This document shows positions 46,203 through 54,953 of a stretch of DNA of 64,000 bases, one piece after another; position 1 is the first letter of the stretch; each line of letters begins with the position of its first letter. Source of the stretch: Micromonospora lutea (GTDB taxonomy: Bacteria; Actinomycetota; Actinomycetes; Mycobacteriales; Micromonosporaceae); the NCBI RefSeq assembly GCF_016863535.1, contig NZ_BOPB01000018.1:1-64000 (forward strand), read 5' to 3'. The notes beneath the pieces are model-generated. The model was given only the letters and a program-made list of their open reading frames with translations, did not search any database and was not told the DNA's origin. Position numbers and translations under genes: made by a program.

Positions 46203-47444
46203 ATGAGTGTCGACACGGCGAGCGGCGAGGACCTCCATGCCGCGATGGTCGATCAGCTCGTCGCTGATCAGGCAGACAAAGGGCTGATCATGCGGCCTGA
46301 GGTGGAGGCGGTGCTACGGTCCGTGCCACGCCATCTGTTCACACCGGATAGCGCGCTGCGGGAGGCATATCGGGCCGACCAGGCTGTGGTGACCAAGCGT
46401 GTGGGCGATGAGGCGGTCAGTTCGGTGTCGGCGCCGTGGCTCATCGCGGAGATGCTCGGGCAGGCAGCCGATGCCATCGACGGAGGATTGGCGGGCCGGC
46501 ACGTCCTGGAGATCGGCTCCGGCGGGTACAACGCCGCGCTGCTGCGGGAGCTGGTAGGCCCGTCAGGTTCGGTCACGACCGTGGACATCGATCGCGAGGT
46601 GACCGACCGCGCCACCGCCTGCCTCGCCGCGGCGGGTTACGACGATGTGGCCGTGGTGTGCGCGGACGCCGAGCGGCCGCTCGACCCGGGCCGCTCATAC
46701 GATCTGATCATCGTCACGGTCGGGGCGTGGGACATTTCCCCCGCCTGGACCGCGCAACTCGCCGAGAACGGCACGCTGGTCGTACCGCTGCGGACGTTCG
46801 GGATGACCCGCTCGTGGGCGATGCGTCGGACGGGGGATCGGCTGGTCAGCCACAGTCAGCGGTTGTGCGGGTTCGTGTCGATGCAGGGTGCCGGCGCGCA
46901 TGAGGTGCGGTACGTCGACATCGCTGACGGTGTCCATCTGCGGCTGGACGAGGACCAGCAGGTCAACCAAGACGCGGTCGGCGAGCTGTTGGCGCAGCCA
47001 CCGGTACAGGCATGGGCTGGGGTGAGCCTGCCCCCTCGTACCGTCTTGGCTGACCTCGACATGTGGCTGGCGAGCCGCATCATCGATGCGGGACAGCAGT
47101 TTGTTGTTCTCACAGCTCAGCAGGAGGCCGTCGACGCGGGCGTCGTCGCTCCGGCATGGCGTTTCGGTACACCGGCCGCCCTCCACAACGATGCGTTCTG
47201 CTACCGCTCGACGCTGCGCTGGACCGACGACGACATGTTCGACCTTGGTGCCCGTGCGCACGGACCCGATGCCACGGCGGCGGCCGGTCGGATGGTCGGA
47301 CACATGCGCGCGTGGCTGTATGCGGGCAGCCCTTCACCGGTGCTGAACGTCCTGCCCGCTGGCACTCCCGACGGCGACCTGCCGGCCGGGACGGTGCTGG
47401 ACAAGCGGCACAGCCGCCTCGTCCTCACCTTCACCCCCGCATAG
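46203..47444 (+). CDS. FxLD-system PCMT-like methyltransferase
   Basis: A 413-residue protein. The SAM-binding motif is GRHVLEIGSGGYNAALLREL near residue 98. Preceding it, EAYRADQAVVTKR and VSSVSAPWLIAEM match the L-isoaspartyl O-methyltransferase family. This is the methyltransferase, FxLD system type that accompanies FxLD lanthipeptides. Related enzymes methylate an Asp of the modified peptide and lead to aspartimide or isoAsp; the precursor contains an Asp-Gly that would suit (inference). GGAAGGGAGAG precedes ATG 46203. Confidence 0.88.
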   Translation: MSVDTASGEDLHAAMVDQLVADQADKGLIMRPEVEAVLRSVPRHLFTPDSALREAYRADQAVVTKRVGDEAVSSVSAPWLIAEMLGQAADAIDGGLAGRHVLEIGSGGYNAALLRELVGPSGSVTTVDIDREVTDRATACLAAAGYDDVAVVCADAERPLDPGRSYDLIIVTVGAWDISPAWTAQLAENGTLVVPLRTFGMTRSWAMRRTGDRLVSHSQRLCGFVSMQGAGAHEVRYVDIADGVHLRLDEDQQVNQDAVGELLAQPPVQAWAGVSLPPRTVLADLDMWLASRIIDAGQQFVVLTAQQEAVDAGVVAPAWRFGTPAALHNDAFCYRSTLRWTDDDMFDLGARAHGPDATAAAGRMVGHMRAWLYAGSPSPVLNVLPAGTPDGDLPAGTVLDKRHSRLVLTFTPA

Positions 47445-47456
47445 AAGGGAACGCAC

Positions 47457-47612
47457 GTGAACGAAACCGACGACTCGGAGTTCGCCCTGGACGTCAGCCT
47501 GGTGGACGTCGGCCCGACCGCGACCGGTTACGCCACCTCCACCAACGACGGGTGCGGCTCCGGCAACACCGGCTCCAACGCCTGCACCACGAAGTCCGAC
47601 GGCGACAACTGA
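47457..47612 (+). CDS. FxLD-family lanthipeptide precursor
   Basis: A 51-residue peptide from GTG 47457, with GAAGGGA six bases upstream. The leader holds the diagnostic FxLD motif in EFALDVSLVDVGP (residues 8-20). The core region TSTNDGCGSGNTGSNACTTK has two Cys (33 and 43) and several Ser/Thr for dehydration, allowing up to two thioether rings. The Asn-Asp-Gly at 30-32 is a likely methylation or aspartimide site. It is too short for ordinary gene callers. Confidence 0.88.
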   Translation: MNETDDSEFALDVSLVDVGPTATGYATSTNDGCGSGNTGSNACTTKSDGDN

Positions 47613-47633
47613 CCCATCCGTTCCTCTTACGAT

Positions 47634-47662
47634 CGGGCCCGGCGTCGAGCGCGCCGGGCCCG
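47634..47662 (+). terminator. Attenuator-like hairpin between precursor and dehydratase genes
   Basis: An 11-bp perfect stem (cgggcccggcg with cgccgggcccg) and a seven-base loop lie 21 bases after the precursor stop and 9 before the LanB start. There is no T-tract. Such hairpins often let the precursor mRNA be made or kept in excess over the biosynthetic genes (inference). Confidence 0.65.
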
Positions 47663-47670
47663 TCGATTCG

Positions 47671-50427
47671 GTGGTGCTCATGGTTCCCGCAGCTGGTGCG
47701 GCGCTGATCAGAATCGCCGCCTACCCCAAGGGCCTCGTTCTGCCTGCCTGGCCCGACATAGTCCACGGTCATCCGGATCAGTGGCGCGAGTGGCTGGACG
47801 AGACGTGGACGCTGCCCGGCTTCGCGGCTGCCGTCTCCTGCGCGGCGCCGCAGCTGGCCGACCAGATCCAAAACGCTCTGAGCGGGGAGCCGATGCCTCA
47901 GCAGCGACTGCGGCGCCTGGTGCAGTCAACGGTCCGATACCTGCTTCGCTGGACCACCCGTGCGACCCCGTTCGGCACATTCGCCGGCGTCGCCCCGGTC
48001 CAGTTCGGCACTCGGGCGATGGTCGTCCTGGGCGAGGCTCATCGCGCGGTCTCCCGCCCCGACGGCCAGTTCATCGCCGAGCAGACCGCGCGGGCCGAAC
48101 ACGACCTGGCCACCCTACGCACCGTCCCCGTCGTGACAAACTCGTTGGGATACCGGCGCGGCGACAGGTGGGTGCTGCCCTGTGCCCACGCCAGCGCCGA
48201 TCGGCGGTGGGACATCGAGGTCCGCCTGACCGGCCCGATCCTGGCGGCGATCCAGGTTGCTCGGTCTCCGGTCAGGTTCGCCGACCTCGCCGCGACGGTC
48301 GCCGGACCCGCCAGCATCGCCGACGCCGAGCGGCTGCTAGCCGAACTGGTACACACCGGGGTGCTGCTGTCGGCCCTACGCCCACCCATGACCGCCACTG
48401 AACCGGCCTCCCACGTCGCCCGCCACTACGTCATTTCGGATCCGGGCAGCCGGACCGCTGTCGATCTACGCGCCGACATCGCCGTGACCCTCCCCCCGCC
48501 GGTACTGCACGAAGCGGAGCAGGCCGCGTCCACGCTCATGGCGGTAGCGCCGCCTCACGCCGCTGGATGGACCGAGTACCACAACGCGTTCATCGAGCGA
48601 TGGGGCCCAGGAGCGGCCGTTCCCATCCGTGAGGTATTGAACATGCTGGGGTTTCCGGCCGGCTACAGGGCATCCACTCGCCGCGCCCCAGCGCTGTTCA
48701 CTAGCCGCGACCGGCTGCTCGGACAGCTCGCGCAGCAGGCCGCACTCGACGGCTGCGCCGAAGTGGTGCTCGACGACGCACTGATAGACCGGCTGCGCGG
48801 GAATGACGACCGACCGCCGATCCCGCACACCGAACTGCGGTTCACCCTCGCTGCCGACACCCCGCACGATCTGGACCGCGGCGCGTTCACCCTGACGGTA
48901 CTCAGCGGATCCCGCCATGCCGGCGTCGCCGCCGCCCGGTTCCTGCACCTGCTCACCCCCGCCGAGATCGCTGGATTCCAACAGGTCTACCGGCATTTGC
49001 CGACCGCCCTGTCCGGCGCGGCCCCGCTGCAACTTTCCGGACCTCCGCTGGACGCCGGGCTCACCGCAGTGGCTCGGACGCCCGAGCTGCTGCCCGTCCT
49101 TCCTGTCGGCGACTTCCACCCGACACCGCCGTACACGCTCGAGGACCTGGCGGTGACCGGCGACGGACGCCGCCTGTGGCTGGTGTCACTGGCCACCGGT
49201 CAGCCTGTCGAACCGCTGCTGTTCAACAGCGTGCTGCTGCCCACGCTGCAGCAGCCGCTGATGCGATTCCTGACCGAGATCTGGACCGCGTGGACGGCAC
49301 CGTGCAGCCGGTTCGACTGGGGACACGCCAGCGGCCTGCCATTCCTACCCCGACTGCGGCGTGGACGCACCGTCGTGCACCCCGCCCGCTGGACCATCGA
49401 CCACACCGCGCTTCCCGCTCAGGGCACCACGTGGCCGCAGTGGCGTGACGCCTGGCAGCGGCACCGCCACCAGCGGCACATCCCGCAGCAGATCCTGGTC
49501 GGCGACGACGACGTACGCCTACGCCTTGACCTGGACGACCAGGCCCACCTGACGGTCCTACGCGACCATTTCGACCGGCATCCCCGCACCGTGATCACCG
49601 AGGCTCCAGGGCCCGCGGGCTGGATCGACGACCGTCCCGCCGAACTCCTGCTCACCCTCACCCACCCCACACCGGCCGCCCGGAAAGCCCGAACAGCCCG
49701 AACCGCCACCACTGTTCAGCACTGGCCTGGACGGTCACGGTGGCTGGAGGCACACCTCCACGGTCGGCTCGACGACATCCTGACCGACCTCGCCCGCCGC
49801 CCCGCCGACCACCTCCCAGCCGGCTGGTGGTTCCTGCGGTATCCCCGCCCCGAGCCGCACCTGCGGCTACGCATCCCACTTCCGAACACCAGCCGGTTCG
49901 CCGAGACCGCCCACCATCTCGCCGGCTGGGTACAGCACCTACACGACGACGCCGTCGTGCACGACTACAGCCTGCACCCGTACCGCCCCGAAACCCGCCA
50001 CGGTGCCGCAGCGACCCTCGCCGCCGCCGAGCAGGTGTTCGCCGCCGACTCCCGCGCCGCCCTGCACAGGCTCACCGGCGACCGACAAGCCGCCACCGCC
50101 GCCGGGATGATCGCCATCGCCGACGACTTCACAGGCGACGGACCGCACTGGCTCGCCACCCACGTCGCCCACCGGACCGGTCCCCGCCTCGACCCCGCCC
50201 AGCTCGAACATGCCCGGCTGCCGGTACATGACGAGCGACTCGCGGCAGCGCTGGCCGCCTACCGGTCGTCGGTCGTCGATGACGGACTCGACCCCGACGA
50301 GGTGCTGGGCGACCTGCTGCACCTTCACCACGCCCGCATGATCGGCGTCGACCCCACCTCCGAACGACACTGCCTGCGGCTGGCCCGAACCATCGCCCGC
50401 ACCATCCTCGCGGGACGTAAGCCGTGA
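47671..50427 (+). CDS. Class I lanthipeptide dehydratase (LanB, full length)
   Basis: A 918-residue protein (start GTG 47671 or ATG 47680). The N-terminal glutamylation region contains RYLLRWTTRATPFGTFAGVA, the usual beginning of lantibiotic dehydratase domains. The C-terminal ~280 residues form the glutamate-elimination (SpaB_C) domain, with WWFLRYPRPEPHLRLRIPL and VVHDYSLHPYRPETRHGAA. LanB uses glutamyl-tRNA to dehydrate Ser/Thr. The last codon overlaps the LanC start. Confidence 0.9.
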   Translation: MVLMVPAAGAALIRIAAYPKGLVLPAWPDIVHGHPDQWREWLDETWTLPGFAAAVSCAAPQLADQIQNALSGEPMPQQRLRRLVQSTVRYLLRWTTRATPFGTFAGVAPVQFGTRAMVVLGEAHRAVSRPDGQFIAEQTARAEHDLATLRTVPVVTNSLGYRRGDRWVLPCAHASADRRWDIEVRLTGPILAAIQVARSPVRFADLAATVAGPASIADAERLLAELVHTGVLLSALRPPMTATEPASHVARHYVISDPGSRTAVDLRADIAVTLPPPVLHEAEQAASTLMAVAPPHAAGWTEYHNAFIERWGPGAAVPIREVLNMLGFPAGYRASTRRAPALFTSRDRLLGQLAQQAALDGCAEVVLDDALIDRLRGNDDRPPIPHTELRFTLAADTPHDLDRGAFTLTVLSGSRHAGVAAARFLHLLTPAEIAGFQQVYRHLPTALSGAAPLQLSGPPLDAGLTAVARTPELLPVLPVGDFHPTPPYTLEDLAVTGDGRRLWLVSLATGQPVEPLLFNSVLLPTLQQPLMRFLTEIWTAWTAPCSRFDWGHASGLPFLPRLRRGRTVVHPARWTIDHTALPAQGTTWPQWRDAWQRHRHQRHIPQQILVGDDDVRLRLDLDDQAHLTVLRDHFDRHPRTVITEAPGPAGWIDDRPAELLLTLTHPTPAARKARTARTATTVQHWPGRSRWLEAHLHGRLDDILTDLARRPADHLPAGWWFLRYPRPEPHLRLRIPLPNTSRFAETAHHLAGWVQHLHDDAVVHDYSLHPYRPETRHGAAATLAAAEQVFAADSRAALHRLTGDRQAATAAGMIAIADDFTGDGPHWLATHVAHRTGPRLDPAQLEHARLPVHDERLAAALAAYRSSVVDDGLDPDEVLGDLLHLHHARMIGVDPTSERHCLRLARTIARTILAGRKP

Positions 50428-51494
50428 CCGCAGGACAGTCCCTCGCCGAAGGCGCGGCCGGCATCGCCCTGCTGCACCTGGAAACCGGCAACAGGCCAGC
50501 AGCGTACGAGGCACTGCGCCACGCCACCGCCGGTGGCCTGAGCATCGCCGAGGGAGCCAGCCTCTTCTACGGCGCTCCCGCGCTCGCCTTCGTCCTCGCC
50601 ACCACCGACCACCCGGGGCTCGCCCAGGCACGAGCGGCCACCGCCCACGGCACCGCCACCGTGACCCTCCGACGGCTCGACGCCGCCCACCACCGCCTCG
50701 ACCAACACCAGCAACCGCACTACGCCGAGTACGACCTCATCCGCGGCCTGACCGGACTCGGCGTCGTTCTACGCCGGCTCGGCAATCACGACCTGCTCCG
50801 CCAGGTCCTGGACTACCTCGTCCGACTCACCGAACCGCGAGACGAGCTACCCGGCTGGTGGTGCTGGAACGCACCCGAACACCGCCAGCCACCTCCCGCC
50901 GGCGGCCACGCGAACTTCGGCATGGCCCACGGCATCACCGGCCCACTATCACTGCTCGCCCTCACCCTCCGCGACGGCATCACCGTCGCCGGACACACCA
51001 CGGCGATCAACCGCATCAGCCGATGGCTGGACACCTGGCAACAGCACACCGACGGCACGATCTGGTGGCCGCAAACCATCACCCTCACCGACCTGCACCG
51101 CGCAACCCCAGCCCAACAAACCCCGCTGCGACCGTCCTGGTGCTACGGCACCCCCGGCATCGCCCGCGCCCAGCAACTCACCGGACAAGCCCTGCACGAC
51201 ACCACCCGCCAGCACCTCGCCGAGACCGCATTCACCACCTGCGTCACCGACCCCGGACAACTCCGGAGACTCACCGACCGAGGCCTGTGCCACGGCACCG
51301 CAGGACTGCTGGCCACCGCCCGCCGCATCACCTCCGACGCCGTCACCCCCATACCCCTCGACATCGTCGACGATCTCCACCGGCAGGCCACCCCCACCCC
51401 CCACGAGCCCGAAGGGCTTCTCGACGGGAAGACAGGCGCCGACCTCGTCACCGCCGCCGCTACCGCCTGGGACGCCTGTCTCCTCCTCACCTGA
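50424..51494 (+). CDS. Lanthionine synthetase C-like cyclase (LanC)
   Basis: A 356-residue protein from GTG 50424 in a GTGA overlap with the dehydratase. Zinc-binding and catalytic segments are HANFGMAHGITGPLSLL, RPSWCYGTPGIARA (Cys ligand) and GLCHGTAGLLATAR (Cys-His ligands). It adds Cys thiols to dehydrated residues to form (methyl)lanthionine rings. At 356 residues it is slightly shorter than classical NisC. The spacing fits the LanC fold. Confidence 0.9.
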   Translation: MTAGQSLAEGAAGIALLHLETGNRPAAYEALRHATAGGLSIAEGASLFYGAPALAFVLATTDHPGLAQARAATAHGTATVTLRRLDAAHHRLDQHQQPHYAEYDLIRGLTGLGVVLRRLGNHDLLRQVLDYLVRLTEPRDELPGWWCWNAPEHRQPPPAGGHANFGMAHGITGPLSLLALTLRDGITVAGHTTAINRISRWLDTWQQHTDGTIWWPQTITLTDLHRATPAQQTPLRPSWCYGTPGIARAQQLTGQALHDTTRQHLAETAFTTCVTDPGQLRRLTDRGLCHGTAGLLATARRITSDAVTPIPLDIVDDLHRQATPTPHEPEGLLDGKTGADLVTAAATAWDACLLLT

Positions 51495-51505
51495 AAGAGC
51501 CATCC

Positions 51506-52282
51506 GTGGACCACACCACCTGGCACCAACTCAACATCACCTACCCCGGCCAGACCGCCCGGGAGCGCGAGAAACAGGCCGTCGCCCACCTCAGCCGAGT
51601 GCTTCCCGCCGCCGAGACCGCCGGCCTGATCACCTCCTGGTGGTTCATCCGCAAAGGCGCCTGGCGAATCCGCTACCTCCCCACACTCAGGCCAGACAGC
51701 GGAGACCAAGCCCGCCGGCTACTCACCGAAGGAGTCACCTGGACCAGCGACATCTACGAACCCGAAACCCACGCATTCGGCGGCCACGACGCCATGACCA
51801 CCGCCCACACGCTGTTCCACCACGACACCCGCCACCTCCTCACCTACCTCCACCAGCACCCCACCACCCGACGCGAACACTCCCTCATCTTGTGCACCGC
51901 CCTGATGCGGGCAGCAGCACTGGACCTCAACGAACAAGGCGACGTATGGGCACAAGTCGTCGAGCACCGCGCAGTACACCTCAACCTCGCAACCGAGGTC
52001 CCCAGATGGGGGATCTTTACGGGAGACGTCCGGCGCCTGCTACTCGGCACGCCTCGCACCACCGGCGACTGGCACACCGCATTCGGAGACGCCGGCGCAG
52101 CCCTACATCGCCAACGGCAGAGGGGCAGCCTCACCCGTGGCCTACGAGCGGTGATCGCGTTGCACGTGATCTTCCACTGGAACAGGCTCGGACTACCTGC
52201 CACCACCCAGGCCACCCTCGCCCATGCGGCCCAGCAAGCCATCTTCGGCGTCCCCGATCCGAACTGGTCAGGCCGACGATGA
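51506..52282 (+). CDS. Thiopeptide-type biosynthesis protein (stand-alone LanB elimination-like domain)
   Basis: A 258-residue protein from GTG 51506. The opening WHQLNITYPGQTAREREKQA and ITSWWFIRKGAWRIRYLP are typical of the SpaB C-terminal-like family. DIYEPETHAFGGHDAMTTAH corresponds to the conserved YxPExxRYGG-type region. The family eliminates glutamate from glutamylated Ser/Thr, yet the main LanB already has such a domain, so this second copy may act on specific residues or in another step. FxLD clusters commonly carry both. Confidence 0.85.
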   Translation: MDHTTWHQLNITYPGQTAREREKQAVAHLSRVLPAAETAGLITSWWFIRKGAWRIRYLPTLRPDSGDQARRLLTEGVTWTSDIYEPETHAFGGHDAMTTAHTLFHHDTRHLLTYLHQHPTTRREHSLILCTALMRAAALDLNEQGDVWAQVVEHRAVHLNLATEVPRWGIFTGDVRRLLLGTPRTTGDWHTAFGDAGAALHRQRQRGSLTRGLRAVIALHVIFHWNRLGLPATTQATLAHAAQQAIFGVPDPNWSGRR

Positions 52283-52401
52283 CGCACCAGCGACGGGAGA
52301 GAGGAGGTGATGCCCGGGAAGAGCTCGATCGCAGACTCGGTTACAGGCTCGAGCAGGACAACGAGGGCCTCGACTCGGGTCGCCCGGTCACGGAGGATTA
52401 G
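52279..52401 (+). CDS. Small charged ORF at the end of the FxLD operon
   Basis: A 40-residue peptide (MTHQRRERGGDAREELDRRL onwards) whose ATG overlaps the previous stop (ATGA). It is rich in Arg, Glu and Asp. It may be a small operon protein or chance. An overlapping frame with a GAGAGGAGG before GTG 52311 is an alternative. Confidence 0.4.
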   Translation: MTHQRRERGGDAREELDRRLGYRLEQDNEGLDSGRPVTED

Positions 52402-52519
52402 TGTTCGAGGCAACTGTACGGTTGGGCGCTACCAATGGAGCAGTAAGCCCGAGGCCAGGTCGCCCCTGGTGACTCTGGTCGGGCCTCTTACGTCAGCCGC
52501 TGAGGCGTGAAGTCCGCGC

Positions 52520-52664
52520 GAGCACCTGTTGATCTAGGAACCTGGAGTGACCTCGGAATCCCCGGGAGGTTCCGAACCGCAAAATATGGATGAGATGGGT
52601 GAATCGGACCGCCTATGGTTGTACGAGGCGTCATCGAATCGCTATTTTCGCTGTTCACGAACCG
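52520..52664 (+). promoter_or_regulatory. CRISPR leader of array 1
   Basis: A 145-nt stretch, less GC-rich than its surroundings, ends exactly at the first repeat. It matches the 145 nt before array 2 at most positions, with shared blocks such as gttgatctaggaacc, aatcggacc and gctgttcacgaacc. Its position opposite the decayed end of the array identifies it as the leader, so transcription runs on the plus strand. Confidence 0.82.
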
Positions 52665-54117
52665 CTGCGCCCGGCCACCGCGCCGGGCGAGGATCGCAAC
52701 TACACCCTGCCCGCGCCGCTGCTACGCGACCACCGCTGCGCCCGGCCACCGCGCCGGGCGAGGATCGCAACTCGCTTGACCCGGAAGACGGCGACGTCGA
52801 GTGGAACGAGCTGCGCCCGGCCACCGCGCCGGGCGAGGATCGCAACCACGTCGCGCAGTGGTCAAACTCGATGGGCCTCCTGGGCTGCGCCCGGCCACCG
52901 CGCCGGGCGAGGATCGCAACCCCGAGTACACCGTGGCGTACGTCGGCACCACCTCGGCGCTGCGCCCGGCCACCGCGCCGGGCGAGGATCGCAACGGTCC
53001 ATGCCGCACCAGCCGTGCTCGGGCGGTATCGTGCTGCGCCCGGCCACCGCGCCGGGCGAGGATCGCAACTTCCCACCACACCACCGCGTATTTGCGGTCG
53101 GAGGATCCGAGCTGCGCCCGGCCACCGCGCCGGGCGAGGATCGCAACGCCCACCTGCCCGGCCCGAACTACTTCCCGGGGTCAGGCTGCGCCCGGCCACC
53201 GCGCCGGGCGAGGATCGCAACGCGGGGCAGGCATGTCACGACGGGGCCGCCTCCGGGCTGCGCCCGGCCACCGCGCCGGGCGAGGATCGCAACTACGCGC
53301 AGGTCGGCGGCGAGGTGGTGCAGGTGACGGCGCTGCGCCCGGCCACCGCGCCGGGCGAGGATCGCAACGCGGTGGTCCAGGGCAAGGCCGAGTCTCGGCT
53401 TGCGGCTGCGCCCGGCCACCGCGCCGGGCGAGGATCGCAACGAGGCACCGCTCGATCGTCTCGCGGTCGAGCCACGCCAACTGCGCCCGGCCACCGCGCC
53501 GGGCGAGGATCGCAACCAGCCCAACCCGGTGACGGCTTGGAGCTTCGCCGTGGCGCTGCGCCCGGCCACCGCGCCGGGCGAGGATCGCAACTGCGGGCAG
53601 ACGGCCTACATCTGGATCGTCGGCGGGGGCTGCGCCCGGCCACCGCGCCGGGCGAGGATCGCAACAAGTCCCTCGCCTACCGCTATCCCGAGCGTCTCAC
53701 CGTCGCTGCGCCCGGCCACCGCGCCGGGCGAGGATCGCAACCCCAACAACGGATCGCGGTACACCCTCAAGCCGAAGCTGCGCCCGGCCAACGCGCCGGG
53801 CGAGGATCGCAACGACGTACCGTACGACCCGGACGGCGCACCCGGCACCTGGCGCTGCGCCCGGCCACCGCGCCGGGCGAGGATCGCAACATCTGCGCGA
53901 CGGTGTTGTTGTTGGCCTGGCACGCGGCGAGCTGCGCCCGACCACCGCGCCGGGCGAGGAACGCAACCTCGTCCATGCGCAGGCAGATGCGGATGCCCTG
54001 CACTGGCTGCGCCCGGCCACCGCGCCGGGCGAGGATCGCAACCCCCTCGCGCCACTGATTCTCATGCGACGCAGCCTGTCGCTACGCCCGGCCAGTGCGC
54101 TGGGCCTGGATCGCAGA
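52665..54117 (+). CRISPR. CRISPR array 1: 20 repeats, 19 spacers
   Basis: A 36-nt repeat begins ctgcgcccggccaccg and ends gaggatcgcaac, with starts at 52665, 52736, 52811, 52885, 52960 and on to 54082. Spacers are 35-42 nt, most 36-41. The repeat folds into an 8-bp stem (cgcccggc/gccgggcg) with loop caccgc. Repeats 16 and 18 carry point changes and the last (54082-54117) is strongly degenerate, marking the old end. The 3' tail atcgcaac would form the crRNA 5' handle. The length and end recall type I-B/III arrays, but no cas genes are in the window. Confidence 0.95.
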
Positions 54118-54187
54118 TTCGGCATGATCAGGCGTCGAAGGACTTCAGCTTACGCACGTAGGCTGCTGAAATCCGACACACGGATAA

Positions 54188-54210
54188 CTTCCTGTCACTG
54201 TGACAGTAAG
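54188..54210. promoter_or_regulatory. Operator-like palindrome before the NrtR-like gene
   Basis: The arms cttcctgtcac and gtgacagtaag flank a single central t (10 of 11 positions symmetric). The palindrome ends 14 bases before the GTG at 54225. Because the downstream gene encodes an NrtR-type regulator, autoregulation through this site is likely (inference). Confidence 0.6.
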
Positions 54211-54224
54211 CCTATGGTCGATTC

Positions 54225-54953
54225 GTGTCTGACGATCGCTGGGTCCCGCCGACCGTTCTTGTTGCGGTGGATCTCGTCATCCTCACGTTGCGGAGCTCCC
54301 GCCTGTATGTGTTGTTGATCGAGCGCGGTATCGAGCCCTTTCAGGGTGCTTTGGCTCTGCCCGGCGGTTTCCTTAGCCACGAGAAGGAGGACCTGGTGGC
54401 AGCCGCCCATCGAGAGCTTGCCGAGGAGGCTGGTTTGGGGCCGGATCAATTGCACCTCGAACAACTTGGTTTCTACGGAGCGCCCGATCGTGACCCCCGA
54501 GGTCGGGTTGTCTCCGCGGCGTACCTGGCCATCGCCCCTCGGCTACCCGAGCCGGTTGCCGGCACCGACGCCTCCGGGGCTTGTTGGATCCCGGTGACGC
54601 AGGCGTTAGCCGGTGACGCGCAACTCGCCTTCGATCACGAGCAGATCCTGTCCGATGGTGTCGACCGGGCGCGGGAGAAGTTGGAGCGCTCGGCGCTCGC
54701 TACCGCCTTTTGTGGTCCGACTTTCACGATCGCGGAGCTTCAGGACGTCTACGAAGCAGTGTGGGGCATGCGGCTGGATCCGCGGAACTTCTACCGGAAA
54801 GTGCAGAGCGTGGAGGGGTTCATCGTCCCTGCTGGCCCGACTCGCAAGACCGAAGGGGGGCGTCCCGCCCGATTGTTCCGCCCCGGCCCCCGCGCGACTT
54901 TGCACCCTCCGATGATCCGACCCCGCGGCCAGGCAGACAAGGAGACAGCGTGA
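54225..54953 (+). CDS. NrtR-like regulator: Nudix domain plus winged helix
   Basis: A 242-residue protein. The Nudix domain has LALPGGFLSHEKEDLVAAA followed by HRELAEEAGL (about residues 43-71). The C-terminal winged helix is FTIAELQDVYEAVWGMRLDP followed by NFYRKVQSVEGFI and GGRPARLFRPG. NrtR proteins bind ADP-ribose and repress NAD-related genes. No Shine-Dalgarno is evident before GTG 54225, so the transcript may be leaderless. The stop overlaps the next gene (GTGA), tying this sensor to the two following proteins. Confidence 0.85.
   Translation: MSDDRWVPPTVLVAVDLVILTLRSSRLYVLLIERGIEPFQGALALPGGFLSHEKEDLVAAAHRELAEEAGLGPDQLHLEQLGFYGAPDRDPRGRVVSAAYLAIAPRLPEPVAGTDASGACWIPVTQALAGDAQLAFDHEQILSDGVDRAREKLERSALATAFCGPTFTIAELQDVYEAVWGMRLDPRNFYRKVQSVEGFIVPAGPTRKTEGGRPARLFRPGPRATLHPPMIRPRGQADKETA

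Noticed and set aside
52547..54058. Long open frames through CRISPR array 1 encoding repeated CARPPRRARIAT or LRPATAPGEDRN units, on both strands
   Set aside because: They are the direct translation of the 36-nt repeats; spacers keep frames open because of high GC. No start signals and the array structure explains them fully.
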